Assembly (NCBI RefSeq): GCF_000003815.2
Contig: NC_049982.1
Span: forward strand, 2,909,338-2,973,337
DNA: 64,000 nucleotides
Direction of reading: 5' to 3'
Origin: Branchiostoma floridae
Lineage: Eukaryota; Chordata; Leptocardii; Amphioxiformes; Branchiostomatidae
Numbering within the stretch: position 1 is the first letter of the stretch; each line of letters begins with the position of its first letter. The notes below the pieces were generated by a model, which worked only from the letters and a program-made list of their open reading frames with translations, did no database searches and was not told the origin of the DNA. Below are positions 13,301 to 22,073 of this stretch, piece by piece. The position numbers were made by a program, and so were the translations under genes.

Positions 13301-16300
13301 ATTTCAGAGGTTCTAGATTTCAAAATTTTCCAGGGGGAGCATGCACCCTGACCACCCTAGGATCGCTGCGCTGGAATTTAAAATCCAGTGGACGGGAAAA
13401 AAATCACCTGTTACAATTGTTTTTTTTTTTAATTTTTTTTTTTTATTCACATATATTTTGGGAGTATGGGGCAGAAAGCAACAAATTGCTTATATTAAGC
13501 CTTCTACTCAAGAAACATACGCATAAAACAAGAACAGTAAACCACATTACATACATAAGTACAAAATGGATAACAGAAAAGTAAATTTAAACGAGACAAG
13601 TTGGTGCTTAATCAATTAGGAGAACCTGCCTGTACAATGGATATAGGTAATGACAAGATCAAAGATGTTACAGTTCTGTTGATGTGAGAGAGATGTTGAT
13701 CCTGATAACAGTAAAGTGCATAAAGAGGTGTCGTTGAGGTGCTTTAGGTCTACTATAATATTGGAGACAGCCGATAACAAAGAACTTCTTTGGCTAGTAT
13801 AGAGTGTGCAGTGTAGTAGATAATGTTCAGTTGTTTCACAATGATAGCCGCATTTACATGTAGGATAACCAATACAATGGTGTTGAAATAGATGGTAGTT
13901 TAACTGACTGAAATTTACACTACCAAAAATGATTTTTTCTTATTTTGCTTACCCCATGGACAATTCTTATATGAAGAAAAATATTCTTGCAGGAAGAAAA
14001 TTGAGAAAAAAATTCAAGCAAAACGAGAAACCACAAATTTTGTTTTAGACATTTAAGCAAAATCTTCTTATTTTTTCTTATGATGCAAGAAAAAAAATTC
14101 TACAAAGTCTTGTTTTTTTCTAACCAGATTCAACTCTTAAGAAATACAAGAATTTTTTTCTTCCTGCAAGATAGATTTTCTGTGAGGAAGCAAAACAAGA
14201 TAAACAAGAAGAGGCATTTTAAGAAATACAAGAAAAAAAATCTCAAATTTTCTCAAAAACTTGACAAGCAAAAATTTGCTTGCCCCATGGACAAGCACAT
14301 TTTTCCAAGATTTCTTGGGGACAGAATAATTTTCTTCCTGGAAGAAAAATTTTCTGTGAGGAAGCAAAACAAGATAAACAAGAAAAAGCATTTTTGGTAG
14401 TGTAGACGGAGCCTTGTAAGATGAACTGCGGAACGACCTTGGCCGTAAGAGAAATGGGTTACAATTGTTGCTAAATAAAGTTGTCTTTCCACTCCACCAA
14501 CCCTCTCCCCCCAGGCCTACGCCCCCCTTCTGGCAGCCTTGACCACCCAGGGACGCTCAGAGCTGGACCTTCTGGTCGCGATACAGAACTACTGCTACGA
14601 CAACATGCAGTTCATGAAGGTGTTCCACAAAATACTGGTCCTGTTATACGAAGGTGAGCAGGATTCTGTATGGTTAGGTTGTGAAATGGCAAACTTTACC
14701 AAATACAAAACTGCATATAGATCAACAATCAGCAGCCATCACATCACAAATTTTGTTTTTCTGTTATTGCACACACTATTTTGTTTGAGCACCACCATCA
14801 CGACCTGCCACACTAGTACAATGCACCTGGGTGGGATCCTCTGAAGGGGGCTTTTCCCAGTAATGTATAGAGTAGAATGGAACATCCAATCAATGGAAGT
14901 TCAATATTTTTAGAGGTTGTTGGCTGTCATGCATGTCATTAGCACCACCTAGCAGATTTTATTCAAACTGCAGATTTGAAATCACACAAATGATATAAAA
15001 GTCAGAGAATGATTGTTATTCTCTTGACTTGCAAGTGTTGTTGCCAGCAGGCCCTGGTACCTACCAGGTTCCCTCCTTTCTCACTTGCTAGAGTAACTCG
15101 GGGCTGTGTCTTGTACTGAGAGGGCATAGTTATAGAAACCCTAAACATGCATTAGATTGTTTCTTCACATTGAATGCTACACAGTTAACCAAAAGGTTCT
15201 GTCAAAAGCTTGTACATGTACATGTTGATATGGGGTGTGACAGTGTTTGAAACTACATCTACACAACGTTGAGAAAGGTAGGAAATAGGGTATTACGGAA
15301 GATTTGAAAAGCAAAAATAACTCAGAAGCTTTCAGCATTCTTTGTTCAGTTTGTCATCCTTTAGTCTCTTTCTTTTAGAATTGTCTGTTTTTAAGTCATG
15401 GATGAAAAGTTAAAGAAGTATATCAAAGAGATTAGATGTTAAACCTTGTTACTCGCCCTTCCAGCGGATGTTTTGAGCAAGGATACCATACTGAAGTGGC
15501 ACAAGGACGGCCACTCACCTAAGGGCAAGTCCGTGTTCCTGGAGCAGACCAAGGAGTTTGTGGAGCAGCTCCAGAGCGCAAAAGAAGGTGAGTTAACTCG
15601 GGCTTTTGTAACGTCACTGAAATAATACCACATCAGGGCTTGAAATACTTTTTTCTTTGCAGGTGGCATTGAAAATTACCGGCACAGACAAATTTTACCT
15701 GTGTGAATTGAGGAAGTATGGATAATAATGAAATTGTTCAGAAACCATTATTTTATACTAAATAGGCGGTAAAAGTCAATGCAGCTAATAACAATCCACA
15801 TGCACCTACATCATAGGGTATATAATATGTATAAAACATAGTACGTGGACCTGTGCAGGTTAGGTTCAGGCAAATACCAAAAATACTTGCACAGCTCCAA
15901 TTTTAGTGCATTTACCACCTGCATATGCACTAACCTGCATATGCAGGTGGTATTTTGAGTACTGCACATAGATTTCAGCTTGTTTAGGAGGGAGTACCTT
16001 GTGCAATTGTAGTATTCAGTAAGTATTCCTGTGAATTTCAAGAAGGTGCACACATCGAAAGCAAAGAATGATGTGATGATGCCCTTATCAAAACATTTTT
16101 GTTTGTGCTTCGTACGAAGTATACTAGTACATGTCAAAGTGGGTCTGGCACAACTGGTACTGATCATTATCATCATTATCAATGAATCATTTGGAACACA
16201 GGAGAATTATAGTGTGATTGTTAAGGTCATACAAGTTTAATTTCCCCGTCCTTGAACAAAGCCAGGGTTATCAAAACATTGAAATATAAAAAAGCTGAGA

Positions 16301-17061
16301 GATTGCTTTTGATTGAAAAACATTATTGTTGTATTATTTTGAGTAAAAATAATTTATAGAATTGTACATCCAAGCCTGGAAAGACAAAAAAGCAATCGAT
16401 GCGTAAAAAAGATTTGTTGTTCATCAATGGAATTCGTTGAGTGATGTGTGCAACCCTTGACTTCATAATTGGAACATAAAAAAATCTTGAAGTATGGCCA
16501 AAAAAAGACACAAAACGTAAAAATATTCGTATTTCCTCTATAAAATTCTTTGAGCAATCTGTTAAATCGCTCTATCACAGTGACGTCGCCAATAGAATTC
16601 ATTTAGTGGTCTCTCGAATCGACCTATTATATCGCAGCGACGTCGCCGCCCCAGTGAAATGGGGACGTTGTTGTTGATAATATGATAAAACGCCTTCGTT
16701 TCTAGAACACCGGTACCCATTCAATTGTTTTGTGTATTGTTTCATCATTGACCACTGACTTTGCCCTCCAGCACGGGAAGTCGAAGCGGATGCGGACCCG
16801 GAAAACGCCTTCGAAGCGATGCGGTCCTCCCTCCTGCAGGAGGAAGCGGCGCTGTCCGACCGCGAGGCCGACAAGCTCCGCCGCTCCGAGTCCGAGGCCG
16901 ACTTCCACGGCCTGGTGCGCCTGAGCGAGCTGAAGGCCGCGCTGGTGTCGGAGACCGAGGACGGACCGGCGGCCATGGAGAGGCTGAACCAGATCTCGCG
17001 AGAGCTTGGAGAGGTTTGGCAGGCGGAGGAGGACCCGGATGTGGATGATTTGCATAATTAA
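26..17061 (+). CDS. BZW1: BZW1/BZW2-type eIF5-mimic protein (5MP), 3' part of gene, nine exons
   Basis: The spliced exons 26-161, 9157-9266, 9612-9698, 10177-10260, 12018-12083, 12692-12772, 14515-14653, 15465-15587 and 16772-17061 give one open frame of 371 residues plus stop (1,116 nt). The 5' exons lie outside the window. The first eight exons align end to end with vertebrate BZW1/2 from about residue 135: [53 protein letters not shown]. Known family role: a cytoplasmic HEAT/MIF4G-like plus W2-domain regulator that mimics the eIF5 C-terminal domain, binds eIF2 and eIF3, and tunes start-codon stringency. Exon phases are 0, 1, 0, 0, 0, 0, 0, 1, 1, each confirmed by AG acceptors and GT donors. 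The FVEWL aromatic/acidic box of vertebrates reads FVEQL here. The last exon has no counterpart that I know of in vertebrate BZW and is the uncertain part. BZW1 versus BZW2 cannot be decided. Confidence 0.93.
989..1065 (-). mobile_element. LINE 3' end, antisense
   Basis: AAGAACTTTATTGCACG and the following ~70 bases are the reverse complement of the LINE 3' tail seen in sense orientation at 24880-24945, and again at 52222-52307 and 55417 onward. Only the tail is present, a severely 5'-truncated copy. Confidence 0.65.
1227..1361. repeat. AT-microsatellite hairpin with 25-bp perfect arms
   Basis: ACTTGAACACAGTGAAGG at 1227 is mirrored by its exact reverse complement ending at 1361. Between the arms are two (TA)n runs separated by a short spacer. 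The whole 135 bp can fold into one long hairpin. It may be a small palindromic MITE or an AT repeat enlarged within one. Confidence 0.75.
1439..1669 (+). CDS. Orphan PAN/apple-like domain exon
   Basis: The 231-nt segment is flanked by TGTTTCAG and a donor-like CAG/GTTGGA, and is open in phase 1-1. It encodes about 77 residues with [16 protein letters not shown], then [19 protein letters not shown] and [10 protein letters not shown]. This is the cysteine pattern of PAN/apple modules (C..AC....C..F.Y.....C.L.....C). Such modules bind protein or carbohydrate in secreted proteins. Phase 1-1 symmetry is typical of shuffled extracellular exons. It lies inside the BZW first intron with no partner exon nearby, so it could be a stray exon, a relic, or part of an unseen gene. 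Confidence 0.5.
1937..2735. mobile_element. Long foldback element rich in CGTGACGT, centre in N gap
   Basis: The left arm (1937-2109) and right arm (2360-2735) are inverted copies. CAGATCCTACGGTAGCA near 2087 is mirrored near 2420, and ATGGCAATACATTTG near 1938 is mirrored by its complement at about 2722. The arms carry many ACGTGAC/CGTGACGT motifs. The N run 2110-2356 hides the centre. No coding capacity is visible. Confidence 0.7.
2110..2356. other. Assembly gap (N)
   Basis: 247 N at the centre of the foldback element. Palindromes commonly break assembly or sequencing. Confidence 1.
3250..4760. mobile_element. Repeat element with ACCTTCGCCAA termini and two internal copies
   Basis: ACCTTCGCCAA at 3250 is mirrored by TTGGCGAAGGT at 4750-4760. 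Inside are two imperfect direct copies (about 3316-3990 and 4010-4640). They share CTGCAGCGGAACTTCCTGG, GGCTTGTTTTGGAACTGCAG and an AT-rich part with repeated TTTGCATAATTAA. The family recurs at 17047-17375 (AT-rich part) and in reverse at 30130-30840. No transposase frame is seen, so it is a non-autonomous interspersed repeat. Confidence 0.65.
4784..4883. other. Assembly gap of exactly 100 N
   Basis: A run of exactly 100 N is the usual placeholder for a join of unknown size, so sequence order and distance across this point are less certain than elsewhere. Confidence 1.
5024..5124. mobile_element. Short MITE with 31-bp inverted repeats
   Basis: ACTCTCCAAGCAG at 5024 pairs with CTGCTTGGAGAGT ending at 5124. 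The 31-bp arms match at nearly all positions, with about 40 bp between them. No clear target-site duplication was found. Confidence 0.7.
8788..8818. repeat. (CAAA)n microsatellite
   Basis: About seven CAAA units in the first BZW intron, with similar short tracts at 10262-10290 and 19597-19615. Confidence 0.9.
9157..9266 (+). CDS. BZW1: BZW exon ([13 protein letters not shown])
   Basis: The acceptor is TTTGGCAG and the donor is CCG/GTAAGT. The 110-nt exon completes the Gly codon of the previous exon and ends in phase 0. [20 protein letters not shown] matches the vertebrate segment containing KLFKSWINEKD. It is separated from the previous exon by a 9-kb intron full of transposons. Confidence 0.92.
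9612..9698 (+). CDS. BZW1: BZW exon (ELFPANK)
   Basis: The 87-nt exon is phase 0-0. It starts after CTTACAG and encodes [17 protein letters not shown] and then ADYL. ELFPANK is invariant in the vertebrate proteins. The donor is CTG/GTGCAG. Ending at Leu makes the next exon (KEQQNR) line up with vertebrate EYVRNQQ without an insertion. Confidence 0.9.
9924..10050 (+). repeat. ~125-bp dispersed repeat, copy 1
   Basis: TGTTGTTGCCAGCAGGCCC through CCTAAACATG is repeated in the same orientation at 15033-15149, with a short indel and few substitutions. Both copies are in BZW introns. The family is unknown. Confidence 0.8.
10177..10260 (+). CDS. BZW1: BZW exon (charged KE-rich helix)
   Basis: The 84-nt exon is phase 0-0, from TTTACACAG to GAG/GTAAAC. 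It encodes [20 protein letters not shown] and then NDVKE, a charged helix matching the RKELQKELQEQ segment just before the W2 domain. The donor is immediately followed by an (AAAC)n run. Confidence 0.88.
10683..11050. mobile_element. PIF/Harbinger-like MITE, TAA target duplication
   Basis: The 368-bp element starts GGCCACACC and ends GGTGTGGCC. The inverted repeats run at least 38 bp and include TTAATTTCTTGGTTCACGG. It is flanked by TAA at 10680-10682 and 11051-11053. TWA target duplications are characteristic of PIF/Harbinger transposons. The interior is A/T-rich and non-coding. Confidence 0.75.
11180..11400. repeat. Degenerate GATCTT-rich short tandem repeat
   Basis: GATCTTCCAGTGATC-like words recur about every 12-25 bases (GATCTCC, GATCTTTC, GATCTTAC, GATCTTC). 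This is an irregular minisatellite in a BZW intron. Confidence 0.6.
11441..11626. mobile_element. Foldback MITE with ~75-bp arms
   Basis: CCCCTCACATTAGG at the left is mirrored by CCTAATGTGAGGGG at the right. The arms continue through ATCGATCGGAC and GAGCTCTAAATTACGAGGAG, leaving a loop of roughly 35 bp. A related arm piece (CCTATCGATTTTCGCC) occurs at about 60042. The right end runs into a poly-G tract. Confidence 0.75.
12018..12083 (+). CDS. BZW1: BZW exon ([14 protein letters not shown]), W2 start
   Basis: The 66-nt exon is phase 0-0, from CTGTACAG to [29 protein letters not shown] matches vertebrate IILYVKEEMKKNNIPEPVV, the start of the W2 (eIF5C-type) helical domain. Confidence 0.9.
12221..12539. 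mobile_element. MITE with CAGGGCTC termini
   Basis: The 319-bp element begins CAGGGCTCAAAAT and ends TTTCGAGCCCTG. It is flanked on both sides by AATTG. GGTGCACC-type words recur inside as sub-terminal repeats. Possible relics of the same family lie near 9342 and 15634. The superfamily is uncertain because the flanking duplication is only 5 bp. Confidence 0.65.
12692..12772 (+). CDS. BZW1: BZW exon ([16 protein letters not shown])
   Basis: The 81-nt exon is phase 0-0, from AATTGTAG to [29 protein letters not shown] is nearly identical to the vertebrate W2 helix, followed by QAIRLLK. This is the most conserved exon of the gene in the window. Confidence 0.94.
13422..14457 (-). mobile_element. 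5'-truncated LINE fragment with target-site duplication
   Basis: GTTACAATTGTT occurs at 13410-13421 and again at 14458-14469, a 12-bp target-site duplication. The + strand left end is a T-rich run, so the element lies antisense. On the minus strand it encodes the end of a reverse-transcriptase polyprotein with [29 protein letters not shown] and then a stop. This is the typical C-terminal zinc-knuckle-like C.CG...E..EHYLLHC motif. A MITE (13918-14402) interrupts the frame; without it the fragment is about 550 bp. Confidence 0.88.
13918..14402. mobile_element. Mariner-type MITE nested in the LINE
   Basis: The inverted termini CACTACCAAAAATG and CATTTTTGGTAGTG are flanked by TA on both sides, the Tc1/mariner target duplication. 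The interior is A/T-rich, with GAAGCAAAACAAGATAAACA present twice. Skipping the element plus one TA makes the LINE reading frame continuous (HLTRLRL then NFSQLNYH), so the MITE inserted after the LINE. Confidence 0.88.
14515..14653 (+). CDS. BZW1: BZW exon (W2 core, YCYDN)
   Basis: The 139-nt exon starts in phase 0 after CCCCCAG and ends after the first base of a codon at GAAG/GTGAGC. It encodes [20 protein letters not shown], then IQNYCYDN and [14 protein letters not shown], the core W2 helices. The preceding intron carries the nested LINE/MITE pair described below. Confidence 0.94.
15033..15149 (+). repeat. ~125-bp dispersed repeat, copy 2
   Basis: Second copy of the repeat at 9924-10050. 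It lacks about 8 bases around the GGGTTGTTTGAGG segment of copy 1. Confidence 0.8.
15465..15587 (+). CDS. BZW1: BZW exon (KGKSVFLEQ), W2 end
   Basis: The 123-nt exon is phase 1-1, from CTTCCAG to [30 protein letters not shown] and [20 protein letters not shown] match the end of vertebrate W2. Vertebrate proteins finish about 11 acidic residues later. Here the exon is spliced on in phase 1, so a further exon is required. Confidence 0.93.
15913..15952. repeat. Perfect 17-bp hairpin
   Basis: TACCACCTGCATATGCA and its exact reverse complement are separated by 6 bases in the intron before the last BZW exon. It may be the core of a small palindromic repeat. Confidence 0.8.
16772..17061 (+). CDS. 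Probable last BZW exon: acidic, alanine-rich tail ending inside a repeat
   Basis: The acceptor TTTGCCCTCCAG precedes 16772. The exon enters in phase 1, exactly what the previous exon needs, and gives [20 protein letters not shown] followed by about 75 more residues. These include charged, helical [14 protein letters not shown] and [21 protein letters not shown], and then LHN and TAA at 17059-17061. It is strongly GC-rich while its flanks are AT-rich. The last codons and the stop lie in the repeat that begins TTTGCATAATTAATGAGG. Vertebrate BZW ends in a short Glu/Ser-rich tail, so this could be a lineage-specific extension. It could also be a terminal exon of an unrelated transcript that happens to match in phase, or an exon truncated by repeat insertion. 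Confidence 0.55.
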
Positions 17062-17375
17062 TGAGGAAAGTTTATAAATCCACTTCATTTCATGATAGGA
17101 CTTTCAAACTTGTCACATTTGTAGCTGAGAAAGAAAGAAATATCAATACATATTAATCATGCAGATGATGACCTCATTTGCATAATTAATGGCAAAATAT
17201 GAACATGTTGACGGATCGTCATGATTTTAGTATGTAGATAGCCTAAGTAAAAACTTACATAATGATATACTAAGTATGCAAATTAACACCTGATTTGCAT
17301 AATTAATGAGGAAAGTTGATAAATCCACTGCATTTCCGTGATAGGACTCAAATTTGTCACATATGTAACTGAGAA
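17047..17375. repeat. AT-rich part of the ACCTTCGCCAA repeat family, two tandem pieces
   Basis: TTTGCATAATTAATGAGG occurs at 17050 and again at about 17296. Each copy is followed by the same AAATCCACT...GTCACATTTGTA segment seen in the 3250-4760 element. The last exon of the upstream gene runs into this repeat and takes its stop codon from it. Confidence 0.75.
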
Positions 17376-17998
17376 ATCGTCGGAGGAGCGACAGCGGGCT
17401 ACCAGCCTTCAAGCTCCTGACTGCAGAAACAGGCCACGGAGTCTCTGCAGTTCAGGTACATTCAGGTAAATTCAAGTAAATTCAGACACAGACACAATCA
17501 ATACCATACCCACCCACCTTAACAACAAACCTCATAGCACACAACATATCAACATAATCCAAAACAATACATGCAGGCCTGGGGTCTACGAACTCTTGTT
17601 CTCTAAAAGTTATAGTTAAGATGATGAGAATATTCTTGGTGAAACTACCAAAAGTTAGAGAAGACAATTACTGTACATCATGTGTCGTTCTTTTTAGTAT
17701 TTTGGCAATAGCTAAAGCACTGATGTAAGGGCTGCTTGTTGTAAGCATGTCCGTCGATTTCGGGTGATTAAAATGGTTGCAAATGGAAACATTTTGCGGT
17801 TTCTGCTTTCTTTATTGGTAGCTAAGACAATGCCTAATGCTATGTAACTTCTTCCAGATCACAATTATAGCTATCTGCCAACGGAAAATGGTGACCAATG
17901 TATGCCCACGATATGAGCTATCAAAACCGGAAGTTCATCTTCAAAACCACAGAACGTCTTAAAAGAGCCCACAATGCATGCATTCCTTTACGCCACAT

Positions 17999-18072
17999 GA
18001 TAGTTACTCAAGCAACTAGATATTAGATGTTGATAACTTCCCAAATCATATAAATTCGCTTGAGTAACTATC
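17999..18072. repeat. 15-bp inverted repeat, 44-bp loop
   Basis: GATAGTTACTCAAGC at 17999-18013 is mirrored exactly by GCTTGAGTAACTATC at 18058-18072. Probably a small MITE relic. Confidence 0.65.
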
Positions 18073-19334
18073 TTTTGCGTATTTTATTACCTGGATGTTT
18101 CATCTTTATAGGCACAATGTAGTCGTGTCTTCCTTTTGCAACTCCAATACTTTAGACACATTCTTTTCAAATACATGCTTTTCAAATCCTGCAGTCCACA
18201 AAGAGACGCAGGTGCCCAAATATATGACCTTCAAGGTAAAAAGAATATACTCTCTACATCTAACCTACAATGCAGACCTATGTTGGTTTCATAGCCCGAG
18301 GGATATGAAAATAAAACGTTCATGGCGCTATGAAAACATTATAAAGTACATACATCCATGTCTCTAGTTACAACAGAGCCAAACGACGGATAAACTTCGT
18401 CGGCTTTTATCTTTGCAAATATCTCGACGAAGTGCAGTATTCGGAAATAAATCCTAGTGCACGTGAACATATAATAAAAGGAACAATGGGAAAATATTCA
18501 TCTAATTTGACTAGATTTAAAACAGCTCATGAAGCAAATCAAAGAAGAGTTGGAGGTGTGGTGACCTGATTAAAAGACGCGGGCTAACATAATGTGCATA
18601 CCTGGTTACCATAACAACGAAGAAACCTGGGAGCGATGGTTCACCTGTAGTGACGTGCTTGTTTCACCTGGCATGAATCAGACGTTACCTAGAGGGAGTG
18701 ACCTTTGACACGTAAAGCGCATGGGAGGGGGGCGAAAAGGGGTACTAAAGTGTTATACAATATGTAACAGAAAAAAACACGCTTATCCTGATAAAGTAAA
18801 GGTTGGAGGATGGATTTTATCACCACCAGTCTTCCTCAATAGGCAACCTCTACCGATGATAACTGTCTTTGGATAGGGAGGGGGTTGGGTGGTTTACTGT
18901 TGGGGAGGGGGGCTCCATGTGGTCTCATTACAGACCGAGGCAGACACAAGCCACCGTCTACATATCGGTGGTCTTTAGGACAAGATTTCTATCATCACAG
19001 CGCGGATGGTCAGCTTAGTCAAAACCACATGTTGATCGTCTGCCATGCATTTCAGCTGCACTAAAGTAAAAAACTAAGAACGAAGAACATGCACAATACC
19101 AGGTTTCTGTTCTTATCGGACTTAGGAAGGTTCTGTCACTGAAATGTACAGGTATAGTTAGGATAAATTGAGGTAACATTCAAGTTAACACTAAAATGAT
19201 CTATTTTTACTAGAATTGGTGTAAGGGGAGGAAACCGCCTTTTCTTACATCTTCTTTCTCATGTAAAGTGTCGGCATGAGCCATATCTACCACACTCCCC
19301 ACAGTGGCTTAGTTCTGAATAATTCTATAGCCTC

Positions 19335-19378
19335 AGGCTACAGGGCGGACTGTCGGCGGCACATCGTCCTCTGCCTGG
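19335..19378 (+). other. Candidate untranslated first exon A
   Basis: GGCGGCACATCGTCCTCTG and CCTG/GTGAGTACTG form a strong splice donor at the end of a locally GC-rich patch. A similar patch with the same GCGG..CACATCGTC core and GTGAGTAC donor occurs at 22030-22073. The first coding exon of the modular gene begins with a splice acceptor (25241), so an upstream non-coding exon must exist. Inference only. Confidence 0.3.
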
Positions 19379-19816
19379 TGAGTACTGACTGGATGGTATA
19401 ACTAAATCACTTTTACATAAGGCTACAAATCATTGATCTGTGGACAGTGTCAAACATACTTTATTTCTCCACTTGGTTTTGAACAATAAGTACAGAAAGA
19501 AAAAAAAACAGCTGTCGCGAATCTTAATTAGTACCCTGCACCTTTCTGACTCGTCTGGATACATGGCCTCCGTCGGGTCATTGCTCTAAGAGCAAACAAG
19601 CAAACAAACAAACAAATAAACATAAGAGGAACATCATTGGGTTTACAAGTTGATGAGCATAACACTGATTTTGATTGGTTGTATCGTGGTTGTGAGGATG
19701 CTTGGTGTTGGGCATTTTGTATACATGGTTTACTTGTATACTTCTATTGTGCACTTGATAATGCTGCTGTTTTCTGGTCGTGTCCTTTTAGTCGCGTAGT
19801 TCATGTGCTTCTTTCG

Positions 19817-19898
19817 TTTAGTTGCCGATGCGACATCATTTAGTTGCCGATGCGACATCATTTAGTTGCCGATGCGACATCATTTAGTTGCCGATGCA
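19817..19898. repeat. 22-bp tandem repeat, about 3.7 copies
   Basis: Units begin TTTAGTTGCCGATGCG at 19817, 19839, 19861 and 19883 and are essentially identical until the last, which breaks off after GCCGATGC. There is no spacer sequence between units. Confidence 0.95.
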
Positions 19899-22029
19899 CA
19901 TATCACATTGGCGAAAACTCAGTGCTTGCGGCTATCGATATAATGGACCGATCCCAAAGCCCCGCCCCCTGTTCGATCATGTTCTATTTCGAACACCTCC
20001 GTCAAAAACAGCACTTGTCGGACAGAACTGGCCGCCGCCGCTGTTTAGCTGATAATAACGACTGACTTCGGTTTAGCTCTTTTGACCCTCAAATCCTCTC
20101 AGACCGGGTCGAAAAAACATGCCATGACTTCTTTGTTGAAGGCTACATCCACTGGGCACAGTCGTTTGAGGAGGGGGCTGATAAAGTTGAAGTAAGGGCG
20201 TTATAATTTCAATCAAAGCAAAAGCGGGAGGCACCGCATATCATTACCTTGTTGGTGGGAATGAGTGTCCGGTTTCTGACATACGGTCGATGCACGTGAA
20301 AACCAGGGTACATCTATTTGTGACTGGGTTTCTACTGCGTTTGTTGCATGCATAACAGCTGCATGTAAATGTATGATCATGATAAAAGCGAAATCAAGAA
20401 GAGAGCAGCTCAGGTACTCGTGGAGAGGGAGCTTGTATTACGCACCAACTAATGCGACACTTCTACAAAGTCTGCCAGTGCAGAGTTCCATATCTTATAC
20501 AACCCCTGCTCTACACGTGCATCCTGCCCACCATCAATGTAATGCAGACAACTATGTTTTCATACATGCAAAGTATTCAACACCTTGAAATATACTTAAA
20601 TGGTGCAAAAGTTACATTTTTTAGAAGTAAGAAAATAGTCTGTCGAACTCAGTATTACCTAAAACCTGTGCACGACATAGTGGCAGATAGAATACGGCAT
20701 GTTAGTTTAAGTGGATCTTACGCTGTCATAAACAATGAGAAGGTCCTCAGGCCGCCCATTGTTTCTTATCTAACTTGTAAAACCCTTAAAAAAGTGGGCG
20801 TGTATAAGTAAAAATCAGTTTTATTCGTTTTGTATTGACCGTGTTCAATATAACAACGGCAGATACAAAATTTTAGACACACTGCAAGAGAAATCCCATA
20901 AAATTCAGGCAAAGATGGGAAAATGTGGGCAGGCAAATCGGCTAGAACTTTACACGTGTGAGGTATGTGGATCAGCCCCCCTCCCCCTATTGTTTCTTCA
21001 TGCACAGTCGTCACAAACAAGCACCATAAAGACATGATGACTGCAGGTAATCTGTCAAGCCCTGACAAAAGGTGCACCGTCATGACATATGGTCACTATC
21101 TGCGTATTAAACCTTACAACAAAGAGGCTGGGATATGCCTGGTCAGCACTTGATGGTTCGATGACGTTTCATGAACATATTGTGCAATATTTTGTGATAA
21201 AACTGCATGAGGAATTTGTAAATCCTCTGTTGTATTCAAGCCTTTGACAAACGTGATTAATTGACGTGAGTAGACAACTCTCTATGTAACAGGTGGACAT
21301 CGCAGCACACTCAAATTAATCCGATCTGTACTGGTCCCAGGGTGGTACCTTGTAAAATCTCCGCCCCTACTCTGACGAGATAAAGCCGATACCTTCCCTT
21401 CTACAACCCCCGCCTACTCTCTCACCTCCCCTCACCTCACCGGTCCCATAGCCCACCGGCCGTCTACTCTCTGCTGTTCAGGAAACCCTTAAACCCTTTC
21501 ACACCCCCATTTCACTAGGGCACTGGCATCGCTGGTCTGCCAGAGTGCCCACAGAATGCCATAGATGACAAAGGACTCTGTTTACGCTTCTTATGATTTG
21601 TTGTCTTTTACATTTTGCATGATATTGCAATAATGAACGTTTTCGCGTCACAGGTATGACATAAAAGCTGATATAAGCTGCGGTTCTGTGGATCGCTTCG
21701 CTATCAATCAATGCTGGTAATCCGTCAATACTGTATAATCAGATAATGACTTTTTGAGCGCTTCGCTTCACTTTAACTTCATGACATGTACATGGCTATG
21801 CACATTGGGTTCGATAGCTTGCAGAACATATCAGCCAACGAAACAGGTCTACAGTTACTGTAACCTTTCTGCCAGGTTATTAAAATGAAACTGTTAGAGT
21901 TTGCATTTCTTCCCGCGCCCAACGATTGGAGGGATATTAAAGTCTGGTAGAGCCTTAGGCCAGTTGAAAAACCTGCAGGACGGCTGATGGTGACTAATTG
22001 TGGTCAGTCTGTCAGGGAGTTGTGTGGTC

Positions 22030-22073
22030 AGCGTGTCGGGGAGAGTTGGCGGAGTCACATCGTCTGTCCGCCG
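22030..22073 (+). other. Candidate untranslated first exon B
   Basis: TTGGCGGAGTCACATCGTC and CCGCCG/GTGAGTACA resemble the patch at 19335-19378, including the donor. The two could be duplicated alternative first exons of the modular gene. No core promoter element was identified. Confidence 0.3.

Noticed and set aside
16599-16976. Minus-strand frames opposite the last BZW exon
   Set aside because: Ser/Arg/Ala-rich mirror of a GC-rich coding exon, with no splice context or family match. A shadow of the + strand gene.
19817-19898. CRISPR-like array
   Set aside because: The 22-bp units abut directly with no unique spacers, and the genome is eukaryotic. This is a simple tandem repeat.
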